NCBI GenBank assembly: GCA_900554615.1
Contig: USIB01000006.1
Location: forward strand, 1-41,993
Length of the DNA: 41,993 nucleotides
Direction: 5' to 3'
Source: an uncultured Mycoplasmatota bacterium
GTDB lineage: Bacteria > Bacillota_I > Bacilli_A > RF39 > UBA660
Shown here: one piece after another, positions 25,427 through 37,074 of the stretch
Layout of the letters: each line of letters begins with the position of its first letter
Position numbering within the stretch: position 1 is the first letter of the stretch
Position numbers and translations under genes: made by a program
The notes under the pieces: generated by a model
Seen by the model: the letters and a program-made list of their open reading frames with translations, nothing else
Databases searched by the model: none
Told to the model about the DNA's origin: nothing

Positions 25427-27882
25427 CTTTTACCTCCATAGAATTTAATTTCATCTAATTCTTCAGGATTTAATTTCAATATATCCTGACAATAAAAATT
25501 ATTTATCATATTATACATTTCTTCACCAACAATATTTTTAAGTATCTGAAGATTTTCCTCAGCATCAGGAAGTTTAACAATAGCGGCAAAGTTAGCAATA
25601 ATTTCCGAAAAAGTAATCTTCACATTCCGATGGTAGTATTGAATCCCATGGCCAGAAGCACTATCGATTTTCTTACCTTGTGCATTCACTAAGAGACCAT
25701 TACTTAACTTTCCTTCATATATAGCATCAATAATATCACAAATAGCCAATAAGCCTCCATAATAAGTTCTCATATTAGATTCAGTATTTTCATTAATAAA
25801 TATCCTTTTTTGACAATTAATATATTCTTCTTCTGTATATATCTCACTAATTATCATATTAAGTTGTTTTTCTGGTATTTGCAAATCTTTATACTTTTCT
25901 TTTTTATCATCTATAAGTTTAGATAATGTTTTTTTAATTCTTTTTCTATATTCTTTGTCATTAAGAAAACCATCATATATTTTATCTGCCTTTTGCCTAA
26001 ATTTTTCTTCGATATTATCAGTAATTTTTTTATATTCCTTAACAAAATTCTCTACCGCAATTAAAGTTTCAGGATTCTGTCTTACTCGTTTGACTATTTC
26101 TGCATAATCAAAAGGAACTAGCGACATTGGAGGTATACTATAAAGATGAAGAGCATGTCCAGTTTCATGAAATAATAATTCAGCAGTAGATGGAATAGTT
26201 AAATAGACAACATTATTAGTATCATTAAAAAAGCATTTACACGAATGTTTTTGATAGTGAAAATCACTAAAATTCTTTTTAATTTCAATTAGTCTTTTAA
26301 TTTCTTCAATAGTAATACTATAGTTAACAAATAAAGCGTTTCGATAGCAGGTAATTAACATATCAATAATTTCCTTATTACTTTTTCCATCAGAGATAAA
26401 TATCTGTTTTAATTGTTCTAATAACATTCCAGCTTCTTCACTTATTAATCCATAATAATTTTGATTACCAGATATCTTTCTAGAAGCAAATTCATAGTCT
26501 TCCTTTGATATATATAAATCAGTATTGTCCCGTTTAAATCCCTTATATCTTAAGATAACTGCGATTTTATCATTTGCTTTAGTACTATCATTTAATATTT
26601 TATTCAGTGTAAGTTCACTATCAGCATTTAACAAATGTTCAAGAAGTGTAATACCATCGTATTTATGTAGTAGAAAATTAGAGTCTCTGTTTTCTATATA
26701 ATCTATCATATCATGCTTGGCAAATATTAAATAAAATTTTACCTTATCTTTAATATTACTAGGTACAAACAAAGAAGAAATATCATATTTAAAATTATCA
26801 CTTTTAATACTATCCAAAATATAATCAAGATAAGTATAATCATTTTCAATAGGAGTCATTAATAATGTAGTGTCAGTCTTTACTAATAAATCAGGTCTTT
26901 TCTTTTGATATAATATTTTAATAACATTAATATTGGAAGTATATGATATTTCAAACTTATCATTATTATCTATTAAGTATTCTAAAAAAGTTTTATCCTC
27001 TAAAGTTTCATCCTTAAATAAGTCTTTAATGCTACATAGCAGAATATTTTCATCAATATTTTTTAATAAACTTAACTTTTGAAATTTATACAAAATACTA
27101 ATAGTTTCTTTATTGTTGACATTTAAAATATTAGGATTATAACCATTTTGAATAAGAATTTCCAATAATGTTTTTGAAGGATAAATTTCCAATAAAAGTA
27201 AATTCTCTTGAAAATTAATTAATAAGTTAAACATTTTATTATCCACTAATAGCTTTATAAAATCTCTAATAAGAAGACTATTCTCTTTATTAACATTTAT
27301 CGATTTAAATATATTTTCGATGACTTTTTCATTATGAATATACTTTTCTATAGGATATATACCATCGATATTTTTAGTTATTAACTTGTTGATTAGTTTT
27401 GGATTAAGTAGTTCTAAAAGATTTTCTTTATGATATGTACAAAGTAAATCAACTATTTCTACATTATCCTTAATTTCTAAGAGAAAAGAAGGTAGTTCCA
27501 TTCTATTTTTTTCTAGTAAATGTTCAATAAATCTCTTACCATCAATTATAGAAAACAATGCATCTTCATCAAGAAAAAACTCAAACAAAGGTTGATTATT
27601 TTTTAAAAATATATAGGCAATTTCAACATCCCTTTTAGCAGCATTATCTTTTAGTGACACACTAACACCATTATTAAATAAATGTTCCAATAAATAAATT
27701 CCACTTTCATCTTTTGATAAAAGCTCATCTCTAGTTAATTCTACTCCTGATATATTTATAATAGTGCCGTTTTTAATAGAACTCCATATTTTATCTAATT
27801 TGTCATTAACATAAGTTTTTTTCTTAGTATTATTTACTATCTTATTAAGAATACTATGTATTTTATAAGCCATAATAATCAA
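25423..27882 (-). CDS. Large cytosolic protein with degenerate LEHLL repeats and a HExxH metallopeptidase-like domain
   Basis: An 819-residue protein without signal peptide or membrane helices. Residues ~60-420 contain recurrent units such as YLLEHLFNNG, FLEYLIDNN and TLLEHLLNAD, reminiscent of ankyrin-type helical repeats but degenerate. Around residue 570 LLFHETGHALH gives a zincin motif H572-E573-x-x-H576. A later Glu (in TFSEIIANFAA, ~760) could be the third zinc ligand. The function is unknown; it may be an effector or toxin with a repeat-based recognition arm. The start is unclear: TTG 27882 has AAAGGA close by, and ATG 27873 has it rather far. It forms an operon with the 82-residue gene; both are bracketed by 107-bp repeats. 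Confidence 0.75.
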   Translation of the reverse strand: MIIMAYKIHSILNKIVNNTKKKTYVNDKLDKIWSSIKNGTIINISGVELTRDELLSKDESGIYLLEHLFNNGVSVSLKDNAAKRDVEIAYIFLKNNQPLFEFFLDEDALFSIIDGKRFIEHLLEKNRMELPSFLLEIKDNVEIVDLLCTYHKENLLELLNPKLINKLITKNIDGIYPIEKYIHNEKVIENIFKSINVNKENSLLIRDFIKLLVDNKMFNLLINFQENLLLLEIYPSKTLLEILIQNGYNPNILNVNNKETISILYKFQKLSLLKNIDENILLCSIKDLFKDETLEDKTFLEYLIDNNDKFEISYTSNINVIKILYQKKRPDLLVKTDTTLLMTPIENDYTYLDYILDSIKSDNFKYDISSLFVPSNIKDKVKFYLIFAKHDMIDYIENRDSNFLLHKYDGITLLEHLLNADSELTLNKILNDSTKANDKIAVILRYKGFKRDNTDLYISKEDYEFASRKISGNQNYYGLISEEAGMLLEQLKQIFISDGKSNKEIIDMLITCYRNALFVNYSITIEEIKRLIEIKKNFSDFHYQKHSCKCFFNDTNNVVYLTIPSTAELLFHETGHALHLYSIPPMSLVPFDYAEIVKRVRQNPETLIAVENFVKEYKKITDNIEEKFRQKADKIYDGFLNDKEYRKRIKKTLSKLIDDKKEKYKDLQIPEKQLNMIISEIYTEEEYINCQKRIFINENTESNMRTYYGGLLAICDIIDAIYEGKLSNGLLVNAQGKKIDSASGHGIQYYHRNVKITFSEIIANFAAIVKLPDAEENLQILKNIVGEEMYNMINNFYCQDILKLNPEELDEIKFYGGKR

Positions 27883-27910
27883 GACATCCTTTCTAAATAA
27901 CTACATATTA

Positions 27911-27939
27911 AATATAACACATATGAACAATTAAGTAAA
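27911..27939 (-). promoter_or_regulatory. Probable promoter of the metalloprotease operon
   Basis: On the minus strand TTTACT (27934-27939), a 17-bp spacer and an extended -10 TGTTATATT (hexamer 27911-27916). Confidence 0.5.
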
Positions 27940-28010
27940 TATTCTTTGAGTTTAAGTTTTATTTTTAATAATTATTTAAATATTGTTTACTGATATGTAT
28001 TTTATTAATG

Positions 28011-28117
28011 CCCCTTAAGCCAAAAGTATTTGTCTCTCGGGGAATGATAGAGCCTAGGGTCTCTATCATTAACCATTTTAGTCACAATAAAAAAAGACTA
28101 TTACAAAGTAATAATCC
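28011..28117. repeat. 107-bp direct repeat B (tandem-hairpin element copy 5 plus a minus-strand terminator)
   Basis: The same sequence as 24996-25102 except for three A-to-G changes. The hairpin pair covers 28011-28070. The terminator part (28089-28117) ends the DUF378 gene, whose stop codon begins at 28119. The two copies are in the same orientation and flank the 2.9-kb metalloprotease block. Confidence 0.9.
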
Positions 28118-28118
28118 T

Positions 28119-28313
28119 CTAGTCAAGATTTTTAGTAAATATACCCAAGTCAATAAGACCAGATAAAAATACAAGTACATAAACAATTCTAGTAATTAAA
28201 CTATTATCTCCTAGTAAATATTCGACTAGGTTAAAATTAAATAAACCAACTAAACCCCAATTAATACAACCAATAATGCTTATAGTTAAAGCAATTTTAT
28301 ATAATGTATTCAT
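28119..28313 (-). CDS. DUF378 family small membrane protein
   Basis: A 64-residue protein with two membrane helices. It starts MNTLYKIAL and contains the family hallmark GCINWGLVGLFNFNLVEYL. DUF378 proteins (YuzA-like) are widespread and without assigned function. ATG 28313 is chosen because AAGGAGGAGGA lies just before it; an upstream in-frame extension has no such site. It is a single gene ending directly at repeat B, whose last part is its terminator. Confidence 0.9.
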   Translation of the reverse strand: MNTLYKIALTISIIGCINWGLVGLFNFNLVEYLLGDNSLITRIVYVLVFLSGLIDLGIFTKNLD

Positions 28314-28419
28314 GTCCTCCTCCTTTTTAATAATATTTTGTACAAAAAATAAATAATTATTCATCATATAAGAAAAATAAATTAATATAATTTATCAGAA
28401 AGCAAAATGAGGTGAGAAA

Positions 28420-29541
28420 GTGAAAAAAAAGTTATTATTTCTGTTAGTAGGAGGTTTGTTTCTACTTGGAGGATGTGGAAAGATGAAGGAATCAGATGTT
28501 ATAAAAGATTTAACTAAAAAAATAAATAATTCTTCATCATATTATATAGAAGGAACATTAGAAATAGTAAATAATGAAGATATCTATACATATGATGTAG
28601 AAGTATCATATGCCAAAAAAGATAATTACAAAGTAAGACTAGTAAATAATGTCAATAACCATGAACAAATAATACTACGTAATAAAGAAGGAGTATATGT
28701 CGTAACACCTAGAATAAATAAGAGTTTTAAGTTCCAAAGTGATTGGCCATATAATAATTCTCAAGTCTATCTATTATCTCCTTTACTAGAAGATATAAAT
28801 AGTGATGAAAATAGAGTATTTGAAGAAGTAACTGATGGTTATAAAATAACAGTAAATGCAAATTATCCAAATAATCCAAAACTAGTAAAACAAGAAATAC
28901 TATTAGATAAAAATGTTAATATCAAATCAGTAACTGTAATAGATAAAGATGGAAATAAACAAATATCAATGAATTATAAAAAAATAGATTTAAATAGCAA
29001 ATTTAAAGATAGTTATTTTGACTTAAAAGAAATCATCGATGTAAGAGAAGAAACTCCTAATAGTGCAGAAGATAAAAATAATAATACAAATACAAATGAA
29101 AATACTAACACTAATACCAACACAAACACAAATGAAAACACTAACACTAATACAAATGAAAATACAAAAACTGAAGAAAAGAAAGCAGAAAATACAAGTA
29201 AAATAGAAGATGTAATATATCCAATGTATATACCTACTAATACATATCTATCAAATAAAGAAAAAGTAAGTAAAGATAGTGGAGAAAGATTAATACTAAC
29301 CTTTGATGGAGATAATCCATTCATGTTAATAGAAGAAACAATAGCAAAAGAAAAAGAACATCTAATAGTACCAACATATGGAGAGTTAGAGTTAATGGCA
29401 TCAACAGTAGCCATAGTTAATGATAACTCAGTAAATTGGATAGATAATAATATAGAATATTATGTCGTAAGTGATAAATTATCTAAGCAAGAATTACTAA
29501 ATATAGCAAGAAGTATATCCGTACTTCCAGTAAGCAAGTAA
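28420..29541 (+). CDS. YdcC/LolA-like lipoprotein with Asn-Thr-rich linker
   Basis: GTG start with TGAGGTG upstream. The signal sequence ends in a lipobox LLGGC (Cys19), so the protein is lipid-anchored outside the membrane. Residues ~25-205 resemble LolA/YdcC-type beta-sheet lipid-carrier folds (SSYYIEGTLEI, then QIILRNKEGVYVVTP). A linker of alternating Asn, Thr and Glu (~218-255) leads to a C-terminal domain like the end of YdcC/DUF4367 proteins (YPMYIPTNTYL, then LILTFDGDNPFMLIEE). In Bacillus YdcC is a sporulation-associated lipoprotein; no sporulation genes are seen here, so the role is open. A TATAAT at 28386-28391 may be its -10. Confidence 0.82.
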   Translation: MKKKLLFLLVGGLFLLGGCGKMKESDVIKDLTKKINNSSSYYIEGTLEIVNNEDIYTYDVEVSYAKKDNYKVRLVNNVNNHEQIILRNKEGVYVVTPRINKSFKFQSDWPYNNSQVYLLSPLLEDINSDENRVFEEVTDGYKITVNANYPNNPKLVKQEILLDKNVNIKSVTVIDKDGNKQISMNYKKIDLNSKFKDSYFDLKEIIDVREETPNSAEDKNNNTNTNENTNTNTNTNTNENTNTNTNENTKTEEKKAENTSKIEDVIYPMYIPTNTYLSNKEKVSKDSGERLILTFDGDNPFMLIEETIAKEKEHLIVPTYGELELMASTVAIVNDNSVNWIDNNIEYYVVSDKLSKQELLNIARSISVLPVSK

Positions 29542-29556
29542 TTCTTGCTTTTTTTT
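29532..29556 (+). terminator. Terminator of the lipoprotein gene
   Basis: AAGCAAG/CTTGCTT (29532-29538/29544-29550) followed by six T. Confidence 0.85.
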
Positions 29557-29575
29557 AAAATTATTTTTTTACATC

Positions 29576-29604
29576 TTGTATAAAACAGAAAAATATGATA
29601 CTAT
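29576..29604 (+). promoter_or_regulatory. Promoter of the 473-residue surface protein gene
   Basis: TTGTAT (29576-29581), a 17-bp spacer and an extended -10 TGATACTAT (hexamer 29599-29604). Confidence 0.6.
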
Positions 29605-29639
29605 TTATATAGTGAAAATATAAATAGCGGAGGTAAATA

Positions 29640-31061
29640 ATGAAAAAGAAATTATCGTTAAAAAACATATATCTATTATCAGTAATAGGAATAGGATTAA
29701 TAGGACTAGCCCTAGGCTCTACTTATGCAATGTTTATAACTAATGTAGAAATAGATAATCCAATAACTTTAAGCACAAACTTAAGTAGTGAAAATGACAT
29801 AATAGAAACAGTAGAAGTAACAGTACCTGCTAACGATCATATAGAAGTACCTCTAACAATAAATAATCAAAGTAGTAGTACATTAAACTATTCAACATTC
29901 TATGTATCATCTTCAAGTGACATAGAAGTAGGAACAAAACTATCAAATTCAGATAGTAGTATCCCAACAGGAACAATAAGTAGTAATACTACTAAAAAAG
30001 TATATGTTCAAATAAAAAATAACACATCAAGTTCTCTTACAATAACTCTAGGAGTATCATCAAGTATAAATAGCATAGTATTATCAAGTAGTATGACTAT
30101 AGTACCTAATACAGAATTAGTATTTGGTAAAAACTTATTAGAATATATTACCAACTTATATAGTAAAACTGGAACAGCATCTGATGGTCAAGATACATAT
30201 GACTATGATACAACGCATAAATTGATGAAAGATCCTGGAGCAAATATTCGTTACTATGGAAATAGCCCTAATAACTACATATACTTTAATTGTGATAATT
30301 ATTCCAATCAAACAAGTGATACTTGTGAAGTATGGAGAATAATCGGAGTAGTAGATAATAAAATAAAATTAATTAGAAATGAAAATCTAGGTATCCTTTG
30401 CATAGATAATGGGAAGACGAAAACAACAGGTTATAATAATAATTGGAGTACTGCTTCACTAAATCAATTATTAAATACAAATTATCTAGAAAAAGGAGCA
30501 GATGTATCTTATGTTTCAGGAAAATCAAGGAATACAATTACAACAGAATTAAAAACAAGTGAAATTGGAATAAATGATACGACAAGAAATATGATATCTG
30601 ATGGTATTTGGTATTTAAGAGGACCGTCATCTGATACAATTTCCATAAAACAAATCTATAATATGGAAAGAACAACTGGAAGCGTATATGGAAGCAATCC
30701 TACGGTTTATCCTGTATCCGGAGTAACGCCAACATGGCCACCTAAAATAGGATTAATGTCTGCTTCTGATTATGGTTATGCTGCAGATTTTAATTATTGT
30801 AAAAAAACATTATATTATTATGGCGATACTACATGTAGTAGTAACAACTGGTTAAATGATGGTAATTATCAATGGTTGTTAACCCCATATCCATCTGATT
30901 CATCTAGCATATGGAGTATCGTATCAGGAGGAACATACACAGGAACAGCAGTTTATAACATACAAATGACAACACGCCCTGTTCCATATTTAGAAACAAC
31001 GATAAAAATAAATAATGATGGAGATGGCTCAAGTACTAATCCATACCAAATAGTCAGTTAA
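29640..31061 (+). CDS. SipW-type secreted surface protein with FGE/DUF6273-like C-terminal domain
   Basis: The N-terminal helix ends in ALGSTYAMFITN, the type processed by SipW-like signal peptidases (compare TasA). Residues ~50-160 form a Ser/Thr-rich beta sandwich, similar to TasA/CalY proteins. The remaining ~300 residues match a domain common in uncultured gut Firmicutes: NYIYFNCDNYS, CEVWRIIGV, NNWSTASLNQLLN, WYLRGPSS, KIGLMSASDYGYA and a closing GDGSSTNPYQIV. It resembles the DUF6273/formylglycine-enzyme-like fold, from memory. The function is unknown; surface adhesion is plausible. It is transcribed toward the ATPase operon, but that operon has its own promoter. Confidence 0.75.
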   Translation: MKKKLSLKNIYLLSVIGIGLIGLALGSTYAMFITNVEIDNPITLSTNLSSENDIIETVEVTVPANDHIEVPLTINNQSSSTLNYSTFYVSSSSDIEVGTKLSNSDSSIPTGTISSNTTKKVYVQIKNNTSSSLTITLGVSSSINSIVLSSSMTIVPNTELVFGKNLLEYITNLYSKTGTASDGQDTYDYDTTHKLMKDPGANIRYYGNSPNNYIYFNCDNYSNQTSDTCEVWRIIGVVDNKIKLIRNENLGILCIDNGKTKTTGYNNNWSTASLNQLLNTNYLEKGADVSYVSGKSRNTITTELKTSEIGINDTTRNMISDGIWYLRGPSSDTISIKQIYNMERTTGSVYGSNPTVYPVSGVTPTWPPKIGLMSASDYGYAADFNYCKKTLYYYGDTTCSSNNWLNDGNYQWLLTPYPSDSSSIWSIVSGGTYTGTAVYNIQMTTRPVPYLETTIKINNDGDGSSTNPYQIVS

Positions 31062-31083
31062 TTAAATTTCAAAAAATTAACAA

Positions 31084-31112
31084 TTGCATTTTATAAACTA
31101 AAATGATATACT
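31084..31112 (+). promoter_or_regulatory. Promoter of the F1-like ATPase operon
   Basis: TTGCAT (31084-31089), a 17-bp spacer and an extended -10 TGATATACT (hexamer 31107-31112). No clear terminator separates it from the upstream surface-protein gene. Confidence 0.75.
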
Positions 31113-31137
31113 TGTAATAGTAGGAGAGTAAGTTACT

Positions 31138-31854
31138 ATGAAAAAAAAGAATAAAAAGAAAGATTATAGTATAAAAAGATTTATACTAGTATTCATAATG
31201 ATGATTTGTATATTAGTATCATCTTGTACATATTGGATGTATGCATATCATCATAAATATGGAAAAAACTACTATGAAGATAAAATAATAAGTAGTAAAA
31301 TAGATGACTATATAAAAGTAGAAGGAAATCTAGTATATATAAATAACATAAATGAAGAATTAAAAAATAGTTTTATAAAAAAACAAATAGATATTCAAAA
31401 GAATAATATCATAGATATGACAATAACAAAAGGAATCTATAAAGAAATACTATCGCTAAAAATAAACTATATATTACAGAATAATATAGAAGAAGTATTA
31501 ACAATAAATATAGATTTAAGAAATAAAAAAGAAATATCAAATGAAGATATACTAAATAAGATAGAAAAAAACTATAAAGAACTAGCAGAAGATATCTATA
31601 ATAATTATATCAAAGTAGAAGATAGTAAAAAAATAATAGATATAATAACAGATAAAGAATTAACAGGAAAAGAATTAAATGAAAATAAAGAAAAATACAT
31701 AATTAGAATAAGAGAAAAATTACCAGAAGTAATAAAACTATATATAAAAGATAATAAAGTATATTACATGGTAAATATAGATGAAATAAGTAAAATATGT
31801 TATTATACAGATAAAAGCATAGGATATATAAATAAAGAAATAGGAAAAATATAG
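31138..31854 (+). CDS. Membrane-anchored protein, first gene of the F1-like ATPase operon
   Basis: A 238-residue protein starting with a Lys-rich cytosolic end (MKKKNKKKDY), one membrane helix (residues ~14-34) and a ~200-residue domain predicted outside the cell. That domain alternates beta strands and helices (KVEGNLVYINNINEELKN, then INYILQNNIEEVLTINIDL) and is rich in Lys, Asn and Ile. I recognise no family. As the only protein of the operon with a large extracellular part, it is a candidate for the component moved, stabilised or sensed by the motor. The next gene follows after 15 nt. GGAGAG precedes the ATG. Confidence 0.7.
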   Translation: MKKKNKKKDYSIKRFILVFIMMICILVSSCTYWMYAYHHKYGKNYYEDKIISSKIDDYIKVEGNLVYINNINEELKNSFIKKQIDIQKNNIIDMTITKGIYKEILSLKINYILQNNIEEVLTINIDLRNKKEISNEDILNKIEKNYKELAEDIYNNYIKVEDSKKIIDIITDKELTGKELNENKEKYIIRIREKLPEVIKLYIKDNKVYYMVNIDEISKICYYTDKSIGYINKEIGKI

Positions 31855-32115
<261 letters not shown>

Positions 32116-32116
32116 T

Positions 32117-32875
32117 ATGACATACTTTATTATCTCATTTGTCGTTATCATTCTTTTAGTAATAGTAATGAGTCTAGTACTAAAAAATGCTGTAAAAGAA
32201 GTAGATAAAAAATCAAAATCATACTTTGTAGACAAACTAAAAGAATATGACTATTTAATAGATGAAAAAGAAAAACGTCTTTCACAGTTAGAAGACGAAC
32301 TAGAAAAAAGAAAGAATGGACTAAAAGATAATAGTTTAAGTGAAAGAGGTCCAAGTTATGACTTTGATACAAGCATAATAGACCTACTTACAGAAACAAG
32401 TTATCTAGATAAGAATATATTTGAAATAAATAAGAAAATAGAACAAAAGTTTATCATAAATTATGAAGACTTAATAAAAGACTTCTTATCAAATGTAAAA
32501 GAAGATAAAAAGTATGATTTCTGTGTAAACTTAAGAAAAAAGTTTACCCCAGAAGAAATATATAATATAGAACTAATGTTACCAGAAGAAAGAAATAATT
32601 ACTTAAAAAATAACCTAACAAAAGAAGAATATAAAGTATATGAAATATATTTATCAAGTAATAAGTTCAATATGGAAGATTTTATCGATTATCTAAATAG
32701 ATTAATAGAATTAAATGATCCAACAGTAGTAGTATTAGTACCAAATAATAAAATAAACTATGATTATATAGATAAAAAAGTAAGAACCAAAGTATCAAAT
32801 ACAATCTATAAAGGAATAAAGATACTTTATAAAAATAAAATATATGACTTTAGTCTAAATGAAGGGAATGTGTGA
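32117..32875 (+). CDS. Membrane-anchored stalk protein, b/delta-like
   Basis: 252 residues: an N-terminal membrane helix (2-22), a coiled-coil stretch (~28-75, EYDYLIDEKEKRLSQLEDEL), a helical domain, and a C-terminal domain with VVVLVPNNK and KGIKILYKNKIYDFSL. The last resembles the end of F-type delta or V-type E subunits (GG-I-x-I ... D-x-S-L). Its place between the c-like and alpha genes is where atpF and atpH stand in standard operons. I read it as a fused b-delta peripheral stalk, an arrangement known in mycobacteria, but the sequence identity is weak. Confidence 0.65.
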   Translation: MTYFIISFVVIILLVIVMSLVLKNAVKEVDKKSKSYFVDKLKEYDYLIDEKEKRLSQLEDELEKRKNGLKDNSLSERGPSYDFDTSIIDLLTETSYLDKNIFEINKKIEQKFIINYEDLIKDFLSNVKEDKKYDFCVNLRKKFTPEEIYNIELMLPEERNNYLKNNLTKEEYKVYEIYLSSNKFNMEDFIDYLNRLIELNDPTVVVLVPNNKINYDYIDKKVRTKVSNTIYKGIKILYKNKIYDFSLNEGNV

Positions 32876-32876
32876 T

Positions 32877-35783
<2,907 letters not shown>

Positions 35784-35791
<8 letters not shown>

Positions 35792-36311
35792 TATATTTTA
35801 TTTTGCATTTGTTGGTATAATAGTAGTAATATCACTATATATTATTCTAAAAATACTAATAAAAAAGTTTAATCCAGAAGAATCAAAAGTAAAACTATAT
35901 GGAGTACTTCAAGGAATGAGCAACAGAGAAATAATAAGCATATCCTGTTCCATAATAAGTTACATATTCACAATATATTTAATGACATCATTTATAGATT
36001 TAGATATCTATATAGCCATCATCATATTATCATTAACCCTTTTTAGTAGTCTATTAATTAAAAATAAAAAAATAATAATTGATATACTCCTAAATATCAT
36101 TTCACTAGGAGGATTAAAAATAATATACCTAATACATGATTATATAACAAATGAATATATGGATATATGGATGTTACTACTATTAGTATTCGTAATGATA
36201 TTTATATTTATATACTTATCATACACATTACTAAAGAATCTAAAAACAGTAGTACTAGCTAATAAATATATAAGAAAGGGTGGAAAAGATGAGAATCAAG
36301 AACGTAGTTAA
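35784..36311 (+). CDS. Multi-pass membrane protein of the F1-like operon (not a recognisable a subunit)
   Basis: 175 residues with about five predicted membrane helices (~4-25, 52-72, 76-92, 97-116 and 130-152), a short cytosolic loop (KFNPEESKVKLYGVLQGMSNRE) and a basic tail. Subunit a has an invariant Arg in a long penultimate helix; no Arg lies within any helix here, so the protein cannot be assigned as a. It could anchor or seal the ring, or couple it to another membrane partner. It overlaps the epsilon-like gene by 8 nt. Confidence 0.7.
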
Positions 36312-37074
36312 AGTCATGAACTTCCACTCTTTACTTAGAGTAGACGCCTCAAAAAGAGAAGCCGAAAGTTATCGTAATGTAGGAGAAGAAGTAACAAAAA
36401 TAATAAAAACAATCGTCTACAATAAAAATCTAGTATTAGATAAAAAAGTAATAATGCCAAATCCAGAAAATAACAAACTAAACATATATATAGCAAATGA
36501 CTATGGATTCTGTGGAAATTTCAATTCTCAGGTAGCAAGACAAATAAGAGAAGATAAAGATGACTATAAAATAATAATAGGAAAAAAAATAGTTTATACA
36601 GATGAAAAGACTATTCTAAAGATAAACAAAGATGATTTCACAAAGGAATTAAAAAGAATAGAAAAAACCATTGATGAAGCCATAAGAAACTCATCATATA
36701 GTGAAATAAACCTATATTATAACCATTACAATTCGAGTACATCATTTATTTTCAAGAAACTAACACTATTTCCCATAAACTTTGATGGAGAATACGATAC
36801 CAAAAATGACTTTGTTATTGAAACTGATATAACAAGTATGCTATATAGTTTATTAACATTTTATATAATGTATGAATTAAAAATGTGTGAGTGTATAAGT
36901 AGAGCAGCAGAGAATGTAATAAGAAACCAAATAACAAGTGAAGCCCTAGATAAAATAGAAGAAATAGAGATAGAGCAGGCAAATACTTTGAGAAAAGAAA
37001 AGAAAGATAAATTAGTAAAGAAAACAGTAGAAAACTTCAAAAAAATATCTGCAAGGGAGGAAGAAGATGGATAA
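36289..37074 (+). CDS. F1-like ATPase gamma (rotor shaft) subunit
   Basis: 261 residues from ATG 36289 (an in-frame GTG at 36280 is possible). The N-terminal helix VVKVMNFHSLLRVDASKREAESYRN corresponds to the gamma helix that enters the alpha3beta3 core. IYIANDYGFCGNFNSQV matches the gamma signature SDRGLCGGFN. The C-terminal helix is diverged (CECISRAAENVIRNQ, then a Lys/Glu-rich end), with the usual AM-x-x-A-x-x-N-A wording only faintly kept. It lies after the membrane protein gene instead of between alpha and beta, as in standard atp operons. Confidence 0.88.
   Translation: MRIKNVVKVMNFHSLLRVDASKREAESYRNVGEEVTKIIKTIVYNKNLVLDKKVIMPNPENNKLNIYIANDYGFCGNFNSQVARQIREDKDDYKIIIGKKIVYTDEKTILKINKDDFTKELKRIEKTIDEAIRNSSYSEINLYYNHYNSSTSFIFKKLTLFPINFDGEYDTKNDFVIETDITSMLYSLLTFYIMYELKMCECISRAAENVIRNQITSEALDKIEEIEIEQANTLRKEKKDKLVKKTVENFKKISAREEEDG

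Noticed and set aside
29090..29180. Frameshift or assembly error in the Asn-Thr repeat of the lipoprotein gene
   Set aside because: The frame stays open and the sequence on both sides matches the same family, so it is a normal low-complexity linker.
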